Shown: one piece after another, positions 31,361 to 41,436 of the stretch
Layout: each line of letters begins with the position of its first letter
Position numbering within the stretch: position 1 is the first letter of the stretch
Assembly: GCA_001598975.1 (NCBI GenBank)
Contig: BBXU01000652.1
Span: 1-41,436 of the forward strand
Length of the DNA: 41,436 nucleotides
Origin: Parachlorella kessleri
Lineage: Eukaryota; Chlorophyta; Trebouxiophyceae; Chlorellales; Chlorellaceae
Reading direction: 5' to 3'
Position numbers and translations under genes: made by a program
Notes under the pieces: generated by a model
Told to the model about the DNA's origin: nothing
What the model saw: only the letters and a program-made list of their open reading frames with translations
The model's database searches: none

Positions 31361-32191
31361 CTCTGGGTGATGATGCAAGAGGCCTAAGAAGAGCTCAGAG
31401 GATTGTATGCACCAATCAATTGCTGATGGAAAAGGACAGCAATGCCACCGAAGCCCATGAAGGCCCGAATTGCCGCGGCCGGGGTTTCCAACTCAGCAAG
31501 GGGATTTCGTGCAGGACAGCTGAGGGACAGCCTGTATCAGTGAGGCAGGACAGTAAGGGAATTACAGAGAATGGAAGTGACCCAGCTGTTGGTAGTGGAC
31601 ACCAAGACTTACTGAACTTACTGAACGACTTATTGACGAGAAAGCACAAGCCAAGCACCGCGTATGCCTACCATGGAATATGCCAGTCAAAGTTGATTAC
31701 AAAAAGGACGGAAGCGGTCACAACAGTTCACAGGCTTGCACCAAACATCAACAACTTGACAATCGGTTATCCAGGAAGGCAGGCCCCAGACCGCCCGCCG
31801 AGCCATAATAGTGGCCCCCTGCCAGCCGACCGACCGACTCAAGCCGCACGTCGAACAACCCCGCTGCTTGCTCCCTGCCCAGCCCCTCGGCGCTATCACA
31901 CCTCCACCCCTCGCCAAGCCAGCAGGCCACTGTCCTTCGTACCCGCGAAGAGGGGCGGCGCCCTCAATGGCTAGCCCCCAGCCGTCCAGTCCTAGCCTCC
32001 TTGCCTTCCAGGGACCCGGCTGCTTCAAGGGTAGCTGGGCTCCATGCTGCCAGAGAGATCTTCGTCGCTGTATAGGCCACCCTGCCCGCCCTTCTTGCTC
32101 GCGCACGCTACCACCTGCGGCAGGAGAAAGATAACGGCAGGTTTAAAGGCGCACCCCTGGTACCACTGCTAACCCCGTGCACAATGTTAAC
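31361..32191. other. Intergenic region: nucleolin promoter and SnRK2 3' UTR
   Basis: About 830 bases between two minus-strand genes. Candidate TGTAA signals for the SnRK2 transcript (TTACA on the plus strand) are at 31697-31701 and 31562-31566. No separate gene is supported. Confidence 0.5.
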
Positions 32192-35100
32192 TCAGTTGAA
32201 GGGGGATGACAAGTAGTGACACAACCAACGATCATGCAACATGAACCCCTCTTCCTTTTCAAACAACTGATTTACTGCATTCTGGATATACTGCGAGTAA
32301 TTGAACACTGGTCGCGCGGTCTGTGACTGCAAGTTGGACTGTGACAGTGCCGTTGTGCCGCCGTGGGTCGCAATTAGGGGTCCCAAGGCACGCTGTCTCG
32401 CAGCAGCAAGCCGTGTTGCCTTGCCCACCCAACCTGGTGCCAGCAGACAGCCAGCTCACTGCCGCCTACCCCTGCTTTGCACAGCCTTGGGACGTGCGGG
32501 TTACTGTGCCCCCACCCCAGGGATTCCCGGCGGGCACAAGGGTGCTGTATGTGCCAGCAGCAACACTAACGCTTGCTCACCTGGTCTATGACGGCCTTAA
32601 CTTCCTCCTCTGACTGAGCGGGTGTGATTTGCAGCTGCAGTGCCCAGTCGTTGTACTCCAGGCTGCCGGGCGGCAGCTCCTGCATGCAAGGGGCGGGCCA
32701 GGCATAGGGAGGGGTCAGCGGTAGGCTGGGTCATGAATTGAGCGAGGTGTACAACTCGTTCGTAAGTCCAAATACCCTGCTGCTAGCCAAGCAGGGAGGG
32801 CCTCCTGCGCTCATTACCGTCCATCACTGCGTCACACCCTTCAACGCACCACAACACCCCCCCACTGCCACCCACCACACCACACAAACTCACATGGCGG
32901 AACCAGGGGTGTTCCTGGATCTGCTTGAGCGACAGGCGCTGGTTGGGGTTGGCCACCAGGATCCTGCGGATCAGATCCTTGCACTCCTGGCTGATGGTCG
33001 CGTTGGCGGGGAACTCATACTCCACCTGCAGCGAAAGCGGCAGGGCACAAAAGGGTGGGCCCAGCGGTTAGTGACCAACAGCCTTAAGATAAATACATGA
33101 GACAACAGAGACAGGCAACGAGCGATAACCAGGAGAGGGGTTGGGTGGCAAGGGGAGGAGGGACTCTCGAAGTCTTGTGTGCCGCTAAAGGGTGGGACCA
33201 CTAAGACAAGCTGCTCATTCGACCTGCGCTTGTGTGCAAATAGGCGCCTACCACACAAGCCTTCCACACCATCAGCATCGCAGCTAGCTGACCAGCCAAC
33301 CACTGCCTGGAAACCCCTGCTTGACCTTGCTCAGTTGGAAACCCCTCGGGGTTGTATCCCGACCCACCTTCATGATGCGGTGCAGGATGCGCTGCAGCCG
33401 CTCAGGGGGCTTGAGCTGCTTGTCCTCCGACCGCTCAAACGGGTAGCGTGCAAACAGCATGGTGTACAGCATCACGCCCGCGCTCCACACGTCAGCCATC
33501 TTGCCGTCGTAGCCCTTGACATTGCTAATGACCTCTGCAAGGGGGTAGGGGCAGGGAGCACGAAGTGTGACTGTGATCTGTGTAGATGACTGGCAGGACT
33601 TGTTGGCAGTGGTAATGCACTGGTCGACGCCTGCTCCGGGCACCTCACTGGCCAGAGTCCCATAACTCAAGGGGCAATCGGCTTGGGCAAAGAGAAGATC
33701 AGCCGAAACCCAATCGCAGAGCCTCCGGCTGTGCACCCTCAGAAAGTACGCCTGCTTCCTTCCCCAGGCTCCCCCTATCGAAACCCTGTTGGTATGGAAC
33801 CTTGCCCTTCTCACAATGCCCGCAGCGAGCAAGCGCCCCAGCAGGCGCACCTGGAGCGGTGTAGCCGGGAGTGCCCACTTTGCTCTTGGCCACAGAGTCG
33901 AGCGTGTCGTGCTTGGAGTAGCCAAAGTCGCACAGCTTGAGCAGCGGCTTCTTGTCAGGCTGCAGCACCAGCAGCGTGTTCTCCAGCTTGATGTCGCGCG
34001 ACATCACGCCTGCAGCCAGTAGAATAAGCACGGTGACAGAAAGCGGAACAATCGCACAATCCTCTATTGCTCGAGCTCAGGGGCCGCATACAAAATGGCA
34101 ACACCGAGGTGTAAAGCAGAAGGGGTAGTTGGCATGAAGGTCAACAAGCGCGACGGGTAGGTAAGGCACAAATGTAGCTGCGCTGGTCATTCTGCCAAGC
34201 ATACTGAAGCATAAGCATTGCAACGGCTTCAACCACTCAGCGGGCCAGCCCTGACCCACCCTTGCGGTGTGCATAGTCTATGCCCAACACTAGCTGCTGG
34301 AAGAACCAGCGCGCCTCGTTCTCGGGGAGGCCCCGCCGCTGAACCACGTACTGGAACATGTCGCCGCCGGGCACAAACTCCATCACGATGCCTACAGGGA
34401 AGCTTGTCATTGCACCATCAAACCCTTTGAACGGGAGGTTTGAGTTGCCCAGCATGTAGCGAGCCCTGTCAGCCCGCCCACAATATCAAGGCCGCACTGC
34501 ACAGTTATTAGTGTGCATCGCTCGCAAGAGAATGTGGCCTGCCTCCCTCCCCAACACAACACCGACAAGAGGATACATGCCTGCAGAATTGTGAACACAC
34601 AACACGCCAGAAAGCCAGCTAGGGTTCTTACATCTGCAGGACCAGCAACGCAGGAGGGGAAGGGAGGGAGGGTATCACCCCGGCACACGCACCTAGGTAC
34701 GGTGGGCAGCACATAACCTCCTTCAGCTGCACCACGTGCGGATGGAGCAACCGCATGTGGTTCATTATCTCTCGCATCGAGTGTTTCTTCTCGGCTTCGG
34801 TCCTGTAAAGAACCAGATGAGTGAGTATCCAGCGCAGCGGCCAGCTGGCACTGGCAGCAAGTCAGTGATGGCTCGACTGCTCGAACAGCAAGTCCATACC
34901 ATCTCTTCCGTGTGGTAACTATGCAAAACACAGCTTGCGGAAGCTCACCGGCACTCTACAAACTTGATAGCCACCGGCTCCTGCGTTTGCTTGTTGGTAG
35001 CCAGGATCACAAAGCCAAAGCTTCCCTGCATGGCCGAAATGCCAGCGAGGACACAGTGGGCTGGTGTTTGTATTGAGAGGGCACCGTTGAAACGCGATAA

Positions 35101-35203
35101 CTGCAGGAACGGGCATCCTTGGACCTACCTTGTTAATGTACTTCACAGTGTGATACTTGGGGTGCCCTTGCAAGGGGTCCGGCTGTTGTTGCTGATCTGA
35201 CAT
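32192..35203 (-). CDS. SnRK2-type serine/threonine protein kinase, 9 exons
   Basis: Plant-lineage kinase of the SnRK2 group (osmotic, ABA or sulfur-starvation signalling in land plants and algae). Exons: 35203-35129, 35025-34949, 34802-34693, 34391-34260, 34009-33851, 33534-33368, 33025-32894, 32679-32581 and 32326-32192, in phase, giving 361 residues, a normal SnRK2 length. Visible motifs: [13 protein letters not shown] (Gly loop), [10 protein letters not shown] (ATP Lys), [47 protein letters not shown] (catalytic loop), [10 protein letters not shown] (DFG), [33 protein letters not shown], and [11 protein letters not shown]. In the catalytic loop HRD reads SRD. The activation loop keeps a Ser at the position equivalent to OST1 S175. 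The C-terminal tail is short and not strongly acidic, so an ABA-box is not apparent. The final exon is predicted from phase and is less certain. Confidence 0.93.
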
Positions 35204-35490
35204 GGTTGCACGCGACACGAGTGGCGGATGTTTCAACGAGCTACGATTGGTGCAGAGACTGGTAGGCGGGCAAGGACAGACACGCCCGATGACCGAAGGG
35301 AGCTGGTTGGGCAGTCAACTGCTCCAAAACTGATGCATAGCATCTATGACTTAACAGCAGCAGGTGCTCTACCCTGTAGATAGGCCGGCCTCTGCCCGAC
35401 ACACTTGATCTTTAGTAGGGCCTTAGTACACGGCTCAAGGAGGAAAACTCTTCTCTAGGGGAGGCTTTTGGTTGTATCATCATATATAGC
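35204..35490. promoter_or_regulatory. Divergent promoter region, SnRK2 / C9orf78-like gene
   Basis: 287 bases between the SnRK2 ATG (35203, minus) and the C9orf78-like ATG (35491, plus). An AT-rich CATATATAG lies at 35480-35489, directly before the plus-strand ATG, too close to act as its TATA box. No other signal stands out. Confidence 0.5.
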
Positions 35491-37479
35491 ATGGCATCGA
35501 AACAAAGAAACATACGGAAGAAGCGAGCATCACATGAGGAGGCAGAAGATGGGGGAGAGGAGGAGCAGGGATTGTCTGTAGAAGACACCAAGCTGCTTCA
35601 AAAACACCGACAGCGGCGAACGGTGCGCTGGCCTGCGCAGCTGTGTGCTTGGTCATGTCCCTGACTGAGGCCGGCTTGCACCAGCAGTGGCCGTGTGACT
35701 GGGCAGCAGACCCAATAGCAATTGCATGACAACTACTCCTGTCACCTATGCACAACCAGGGCATAGATGCAACCACGCTGGCAGTGGCAGACAAGGCCCC
35801 GCGGCTGGGTGACATGGCTGCCTCGGTCGGGAGCGGCGGCGGCCCTGACGTGCTAGAAGCGGCCTTCAAAAAGGAGAAGCGGCGGGTGGCAGCCGATGAG
35901 GACCCACACATGTGCGTGCGTGGCCCTGCGTGTTAGGCTGGACATGCCTGCACTGGCTACTGAGAGGGTATGGGAAGGCCATGCAGTGTGTGTGCTGGGT
36001 TAAGTGCGAAGTCTGTGCCCCTATAGCAGGATTTGGTTTGGGGGCTAGTGCTTCTCAAGCCAACTTGCGGGTGACATGAAACCAACCTACTAACGCGTGT
36101 CGAACAGCCGATGGGCCGAGCAGCCGGCATGCACACATTGCCGACTTGCACTACTCTCTAGCGCCTTTGCAGGAAGAAGTATATCGAGGAGCAGCTAGCC
36201 AGGCGTTTAGGGAGGCCCAGCAGTGCAAGCGAAGCACAGCCCTCCGGTGCAGCGCAGCAGGACGATGAGCATGCCAACACCCTTCGGGTGAGTACAGCCA
36301 GCTGGTGTCAACATCTGCTCTGAGCCTCCCCTCCAGCTAGCAGTCCATGGTCCCTAGGTGAGCAGACTGCAGACACAGATTATAATACAAGGTCACAACG
36401 TCAGACAACAGTCCTCCTCCTTTCACTGTGCCACTCTCTCACCCCTGTCCCCCTCTCCCCTACTTTTGCTGCAGGCGCGGCAGGTGGACACTGAGCTTGC
36501 GCCAACCTGGGTAACTGGAATCCTGGAGGTGCCGCTGGGGCTGGAGCACAAGCTGAAGAACATCGAGGAGACAGAGGCTGCCAAGAAGCGCATGCTGGAG
36601 CGGAGCGGTGCTAGGTACAGCGTTGGTGTTAGCTCATGAGAACGCTGCATGTCTGTTGGTTGATACGGGAGGAGGGGAAAATGTTTCGGAGGTGGTTGAG
36701 AGGCACCTGTTGAAGCGCAGCACCCCTTTCCCTGTTTGTGTTCTTTGGGTATTCGAAATAAGGCTTACTGGGGACCAACAGGGCATCTGCATGAGCCGTG
36801 TGGGTGCTAGCCTGCCGAGTCTGTTGTGGTCTATGGGAAAGGCACTTATGAAGAACAAGCAGTGCAGGCAGGGCGGGGTGGTGCTGATGGCAGCTGTTGC
36901 CTAGCTGACATGAAGCTGCAAGGCGGCTGCCACTGTGCGGCGTGTTAGGATGAGAAAGGCAGCCTGTGGCAGCATATCTCAATATCTCCTTTGCAGGTAG
37001 GGCCGCTCCCTGCAGGGTGTCTAGACCTGAGGCGCTCCATTCCATGGTGGGACTCCCACTGTGCAGGGTTGTAATTGGAGCCGACGAAGATGACGATGAC
37101 GAGGGGGGTGGCGGTCAGCAGGGGCTGCGGCGGGGCATGTACCCGGTGCACTTTGGGCGGCAGCGAGAGGGAGAAGCGGAGCGAATACAGGCATCCATGT
37201 AAGGGTCGTCCTGAGAGTGAGCTTCTCTTTACCTGGGCGTATGGTTTCCCAAGGTGAAACCAAGTGCGGGCCGCTGATTAGGTAGAGGGTGGCCGGGCAG
37301 GCGGCTTCCCGCCTCTGAGAGGGTGTTGTTGTGAGCTGCTGGGCCCTGGCCTTGCTGGGTCTGCATTGCCAAATGTCATGAGGATGAAAATCTTTACGTG
37401 CAGGGCGAAGAAGCGGAGGATGCGGGAGGTACAACGTGAAAAGAAGGAGTCGAAGAAGCAGGAATTCCAAGGCTGGTAG
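35491..37479 (+). CDS. C9orf78/TLS1 (HCA59) family splicing-associated protein, 6 exons
   Basis: Nuclear protein of late spliceosomal complexes in human and fission yeast relatives. Exons: 35491-35622, 35760-35911, 36173-36287, 36475-36614, 37067-37198 and 37404-37479, in phase, giving 248 residues. The N-terminus MASKQRNIRKKRASHEEAED and VEDTKLLQKHRQRRTGI match the family start. HMKKYIEEQLARRLGR follows across a junction. The most conserved block is TWVTGILEVPLGLEHKLKNI with EETEAAKKRML (exon 4). A Gly/Asp-rich linker then precedes MYPVHFGRQRE and a basic, coiled C-terminus (AKKRRMREVQREKKESKKQ). An acceptor at 37000 would add 22 in-frame residues to exon 5; I chose 37067 because it keeps the charged linker directly after the conserved block. 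Divergent from SnRK2 and convergent with the LRR gene. Confidence 0.87.
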
Positions 37480-37582
37480 TAGCTCTGCATCGGATTGACC
37501 TGCGGCATCCATCCTTGACCGACACCTGCCTGTTGTTACTTTGCTTGGTAAAGGTTTTAGGAGTTTCGCTGAAGTGTGGTGG

Positions 37583-37587
37583 TTACA
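37583..37587 (-). terminator. TGTAA poly(A) signal of the LRR/coiled-coil gene
   Basis: TTACA on the plus strand, 175 bases past the minus-strand stop at 37762-37764. It lies only 104 bases from the stop of the convergent C9orf78-like gene, so the two 3' UTRs probably overlap. Confidence 0.5.
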
Positions 37588-37761
37588 AGTTGGCTTTCAG
37601 CCCGTCAGGAGAGAGGGTTGGCCGCATTCCCAGCTCAAGTGCGCCAACTAGGATAGAGTTCAAACAACACAATGCTGAACTAATGACATTTTTGGAAATC
37701 AGAATTCCTCCTACTGGCATAGACATTAGACTTAATTAGGCATACCCGACAAAGCAACCTC

Positions 37762-40700
37762 CTAGACAGCAGACACCAGCGCGGCAGTCCTCTGCAGGCG
37801 GCTCATGGTTGAGGAAGCCCTGCTCCCCTGCGAGTACTCCCTGGCCAGGCTACTGGTTCTACTCTGCTGCGGCTGGGGGCTAGGTGACACCAGGGTGTTG
37901 CCGGCGGCCAGGGGCAGCTCCTCGGAGCACAACTCCCACACAGCGGAGATTTCCTGCGTGGGTATGGGCGGGTTATTTGCAAGGGTCACTGGGGCGCCTC
38001 ACTCTGCTCCTTCCCTGTGACATTGCGTCAAGGCTTCAAATGTCTTGCAGTACTGGCACCCGCCATCGGAGGCAAAACATTAAAACACAAATTAGCTGTA
38101 TCGCTGGGCGCACGTCACCCTCCCCTGCAGCTGCTCAGAGGCGGCATACCTCCATAGCATGGACTGCTACGGATGCAGGTTTCGCTCTGCCTTCCTGCTG
38201 GTACATGCATCGTGCTTTCTGGCACAGCAGCTGCCACATTACGCGGAAGATCACCAGCCGACGTAGGAAACCCGAACTCAAAATATTACTCATCGTGCAC
38301 TGCTGTGCTGCGCCCCTGGCAGTAACCGCCGGTAGGCTGCTAACAGCTACCTATGCTGAGATGGCGCACCCTGTGTCTCAGTCACACCCACCTGCATAAC
38401 CTGGGCCTCCACCTTGTCCAGGCGCTTCTTCATGGCGGCCAGCAGCGCGTCAATGCTGTGCAGGCGGCCTACCTTGGCCTCAGGTGATGACGCCTCGTCC
38501 TCACTGCCTTCCAGCTGCACCTGTGCGGGCAGCCAGCGGTCCGCAAAGGCTCAGCAACTGCGCAAGAGCACGGCTTGGCATCGGAACATCAATGTTATGC
38601 TAGCCATGCCAGTATGGCTTGACAGGTGACTAGTATATGGCAGCTGTGTACTGGGGACCAGCCCTCGCAATCAGGTGCAGATCTGGCTGTCTTGGAGGTG
38701 CATGGACGGGGCATATTTATAAGCTGCTGCCTACCTGGAGGCTGAACTTGTATCGCCGCTTGGCCTCTGTGCTGCTGGTGCCCCGCAGGTGGTTGCCGGT
38801 TCCTTGGGCATTCCCTGCAATGTGACAGTCCTAAAGTGGGTGGGAGCCTGCCGGGCATGAGGTAGTGCTTGGATGGCACGCCAGCCTCCGCCCTACGCAC
38901 CCACGGTGTTGTTTCTTTCAGCCCCTCTATACACCCCGTGAGCAATACGAACTCACCCATGCTCACTGTAGGCCTGTGCTGAAGCGCATACTTTAGCGTG
39001 TTGACGGCGGATTGTGGATTGCTGGCAGCTGGGCTATCCCGGCTGTGAAGGTCCCCAAATAACGCCAGCCGCAGAGGGTCCAAGCCGAGCTGAAGTGCCA
39101 GGCGTATGGTTGGGTCTTGCAGCCCGTACTGCTCAGGCTCACCATCATCTGTGCCTGCTTGCCATCCAAGGGACAGAGTTTTGTTGGGCACCAGGAAACG
39201 AAGGGAGTGCTGTAGGCTTGCAATAGCATGCTTATATAATTCTAACTTAACAGGTCTTCAACGGTGCAAGACACAAGCTACTGTCAGAGCTCTCTCCATG
39301 CTACACCAGTTGCCGACGACGGTGGTGGTGCCAAGCTTACCGCTGGTGCCGCTGTCCCACAGGCGACTCTCGCTCCACACTGCCACTGGGTCTGTGGCCT
39401 GGTCCATGCCATCACCCGCATCATCATTACTTGTATGATCATCACCCGCTTCAATGTCAATGTCACCCTCATCATTCCACAACCCCAATTTCAAGGCAAT
39501 GTCAGCAGCTGAGGGCTCAGTGCAGCTAGCAGACGGCACCACTGTGCAGCAGCTGCCCTGCAGCATGGCGGACGGCTGCCAAATCGCCTGAGATGAGGCA
39601 TTGTCATGCACATAGCTGCTCCCCAGGCTGCTTTCCAGCAGCTCGGCAGGTACATGGGAGCTCTCCTCTGGCGTGACATCTTCCGCCCTGGGGCAGCTCT
39701 CCTCCACCTCAGCATGGCCTGATGCTATGCTAATATCGCAATCAGGCTGCATGACAACCCGGGTGCTTCCTGGGGTGGGTGGCTGGCTCGCAGCACTTTC
39801 AGCGTCTTTTGGCATTCGCCCCACATCAAGCCTCTGTGCTGCTGCGACCCGGGCTGCTGCAAGCTCCTTGGCTTGGGTGGCTACCGCCAGTCGTGAAGCG
39901 GCCTCCGGTACTGTGTACAGCGGGATGGTGTTGGGAAGGAGTGGGCGTCGCCTACCAGCAGCCTGCCCCGCAGGCTGCTGCCTGGCTGCAGCGCTCCCTG
40001 GCTGCCCCGCTTGAGATACCGGGTTGCCCGCCAGGTTCAGATGTGGTCGGCTGGGAAGGGACTGAAGCTCTTGTACAAAAGCGCCGCTGGCAATCAAGTT
40101 GAAGGACAGGTCCAGCTCCTGCACACTCAAGGGGTACAAGTTGGCATTCGAGTGCCACTAGGAGGATGGTGGCTCTGCACCCCGACAGTGAGGCGGTTGG
40201 CAGGGGATTGGGGCTACCGCTACATGTCGCAGGCAGCCTTGTAGGAGGTGCGCCAGCCGCTCCTGCTAAACGAGCAGCACCCGAGGACGAGCCTGTCACA
40301 TCCAAACCCGTCTCATTACGCAGCATCACCTGCAGCTTTGGGAAGGGCGCCGCCAAGCCGCCCAATGTGGCCTGGGATATTACATTCTTTGACAGGTCCA
40401 GATGCTGGAGATTGCACAAGCCTGCCAGCAATCCCAGTACCCCTTCCGAAAGCCTGTTGCTGGCAGCAATAAGGCTGCGAAGGGATCGAAAGCCTGTAGG
40501 GATAGCTGCACTGCCAAGGGACCCCAGGCTGTTCCCTGCGCAGTCGTGGGGAATGAAGTCAGCTTGGGTTGGGCGAGAGAGTTCTAGCAGCCCAGCGTTT
40601 TGCGTGCTTGCCAACATAAATGCATCACCTGAGATGTCTAAAGACCGCAGCCGGGGAAGGGGTGCCAAAGCAACAAATGCTGTAGGCTCCAGTGGATTGT

Positions 40701-41343
40701 AACTGATGTTGAGGAATTCAAGGCTCTGAAACCCGGTCGATGGCAGGGGCTGTATTGACCGAATGCAGTTCCCTTGTAGATTCAGTTCGCGAAGGGCTGG
40801 CAAGCCAGCCAGCGGCAGCAGGCAGGTTACTTGGTTGAGCTGCAGGTTCAATGTCCTGCAGGGAGCACCGCTTGGATTGTTGGAAAGGTAAAGGGATATC
40901 CCAGAAGAAGCGGTAGTCCAGGGAACCTGAAGGTGTGTGTACCTACCGTAAGCTCACAAGGGTTGCCAGGCCCGGCGACAGTGTTACAAGGCTGCGCCCT
41001 GGGAGGTGTGCCACTAGCACGGCTTCTACGGTATTGCTGTGTGCTGACAATAGCACCTGGTCCACTGCAAACACCAGCAGCCACGGTGAGCTGGACTGGC
41101 CTTACGACGGCCTGATGCACGATCTATTCCCTGACCTGTCAACTCTTTGGAACTCTCTGAAACCGATGATGAAGGAGACGGTTGCCTTCGGTTAGCCCTG
41201 CGTGCAACCTCTGGTGTGCCCTCCGGGCCATCGAAGGTTATGGCGACGCGAGCCATACCTTCAAGACTGGTACAGTTTCTAAGGATATCTGGGAGCACTT
41301 TGAGGCCTTGCTTGCTTTGGCATTGAATGGTCACACCATGCAT
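37762..41343 (-). CDS. Leucine-rich-repeat, coiled-coil protein with XRRA1-like layout, 8 exons
   Basis: Exons: 41343-41259, 41064-40947, 40855-40330, 40118-39341, 39241-38957, 38814-38735, 38520-38392 and 37953-37762, in phase, giving 730 residues. The ATG at 41343 has an in-frame TGA two codons upstream. LRR units fill about residues 50-275: RTLNLQLNQVTCLLPLAGLP, LRELNLQGNCIRSI, LEFLNISYNPLE, LRSLDISGD, LQHLDLSKNVISQ and LQELDLSFNLIASG. A long low-complexity acidic region (about 280-500) follows. The C-terminal part has AVNTLKYALQHRP, LRGTSSTEAKRRYKFSLQ and a helix IDALLAAMKKRLDKVEAQV. An LRR block followed by a conserved helical tail recalls XRRA1, a ciliary/centrosome-linked protein in animals and algae, but I cannot confirm orthology. 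The first donor (41258) and the acceptor at 39242 are the weakest junctions. Confidence 0.75.
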
Positions 41344-41436
41344 GGGTCACGAGCGCAGGCGCGAAGTCAGCTGGAGGTCAAGGGGGCGTGCCCACATCTG
41401 GCTGTGACATAAGACTAAGTCCACAACCCCCGAATG

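Noticed and set aside
31420..31974. 184-residue plus-strand frame upstream of nucleolin
   Set aside because: It overlaps the expected SnRK2 3' UTR and nucleolin promoter and shows no domain, only Arg/Pro-rich low-complexity sequence.
1..41436. CRISPR array, prophage, operon or biosynthetic cluster
   Set aside because: No regular spacer-repeat array, phage genes or co-directional short-spaced gene runs exist. All recognised genes are intron-containing nuclear genes.

Overview
This is nuclear DNA of a green alga, most likely a core chlorophyte. The support is: GC-rich coding sequence with Ala, Gly and Gln runs; many short introns with GT-AG and occasional GC-AG borders; TGTAA poly(A) signals downstream of several stop codons; and plant-lineage families (SnRK2 kinase, plant-type RNA pseudouridine synthase, F-box/LRR protein). 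The species cannot be named from the sequence. All gene models were built by hand from splice phase and family similarity, so each internal exon junction keeps frame unless noted.

Layout. 52-3078 (-): 5' half of the spliceosomal HAT-repeat protein Crooked neck/Clf1, running off the left edge. 3517-7099 (+): alpha/beta-hydrolase-fold protein without a serine in its nucleophile elbow. 7666-8115 (-): small single-pass membrane protein. 8520-11334 (-): complete eight-exon DUF711 (UPF0210-like) protein. 11492-15338 (+): RluA-type RNA pseudouridine synthase (RPUSD2 / plant PUS7-like), sharing a 157-base divergent promoter region with the DUF711 gene. 16503-19578 (-): type II membrane glycosyltransferase resembling GT92. 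21501-22901 (-): F-box/LRR protein. 23340-23834 (+): relic of a non-LTR-type reverse transcriptase C-terminus. 24465-31360 (-): nucleolin-like protein in 15 exons with a serial array of acidic exons, two RRMs and a GAR tail. 32192-35203 (-): SnRK2-type kinase. 35491-37479 (+): C9orf78/TLS1-family splicing factor. 37762-41343 (-): LRR plus coiled-coil protein with an XRRA1-like layout.

How the genes relate. There is no operon and no mobile defence or biosynthetic cluster. Four of the eleven genes act on RNA (Clf1, pseudouridine synthase, nucleolin, C9orf78), two of them in the spliceosome. Three head-to-head pairs (Clf1/hydrolase, DUF711/PUS, SnRK2/C9orf78) have short shared upstream regions. 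The most unusual points are the in-phase acidic-exon array of nucleolin, a duplicated alternative terminal exon and missing nucleophile in the hydrolase, three GC-AG introns, a substituted HRD histidine in the kinase, and a eukaryotic intron-rich DUF711 gene. I found no clear previously undescribed multi-gene system.
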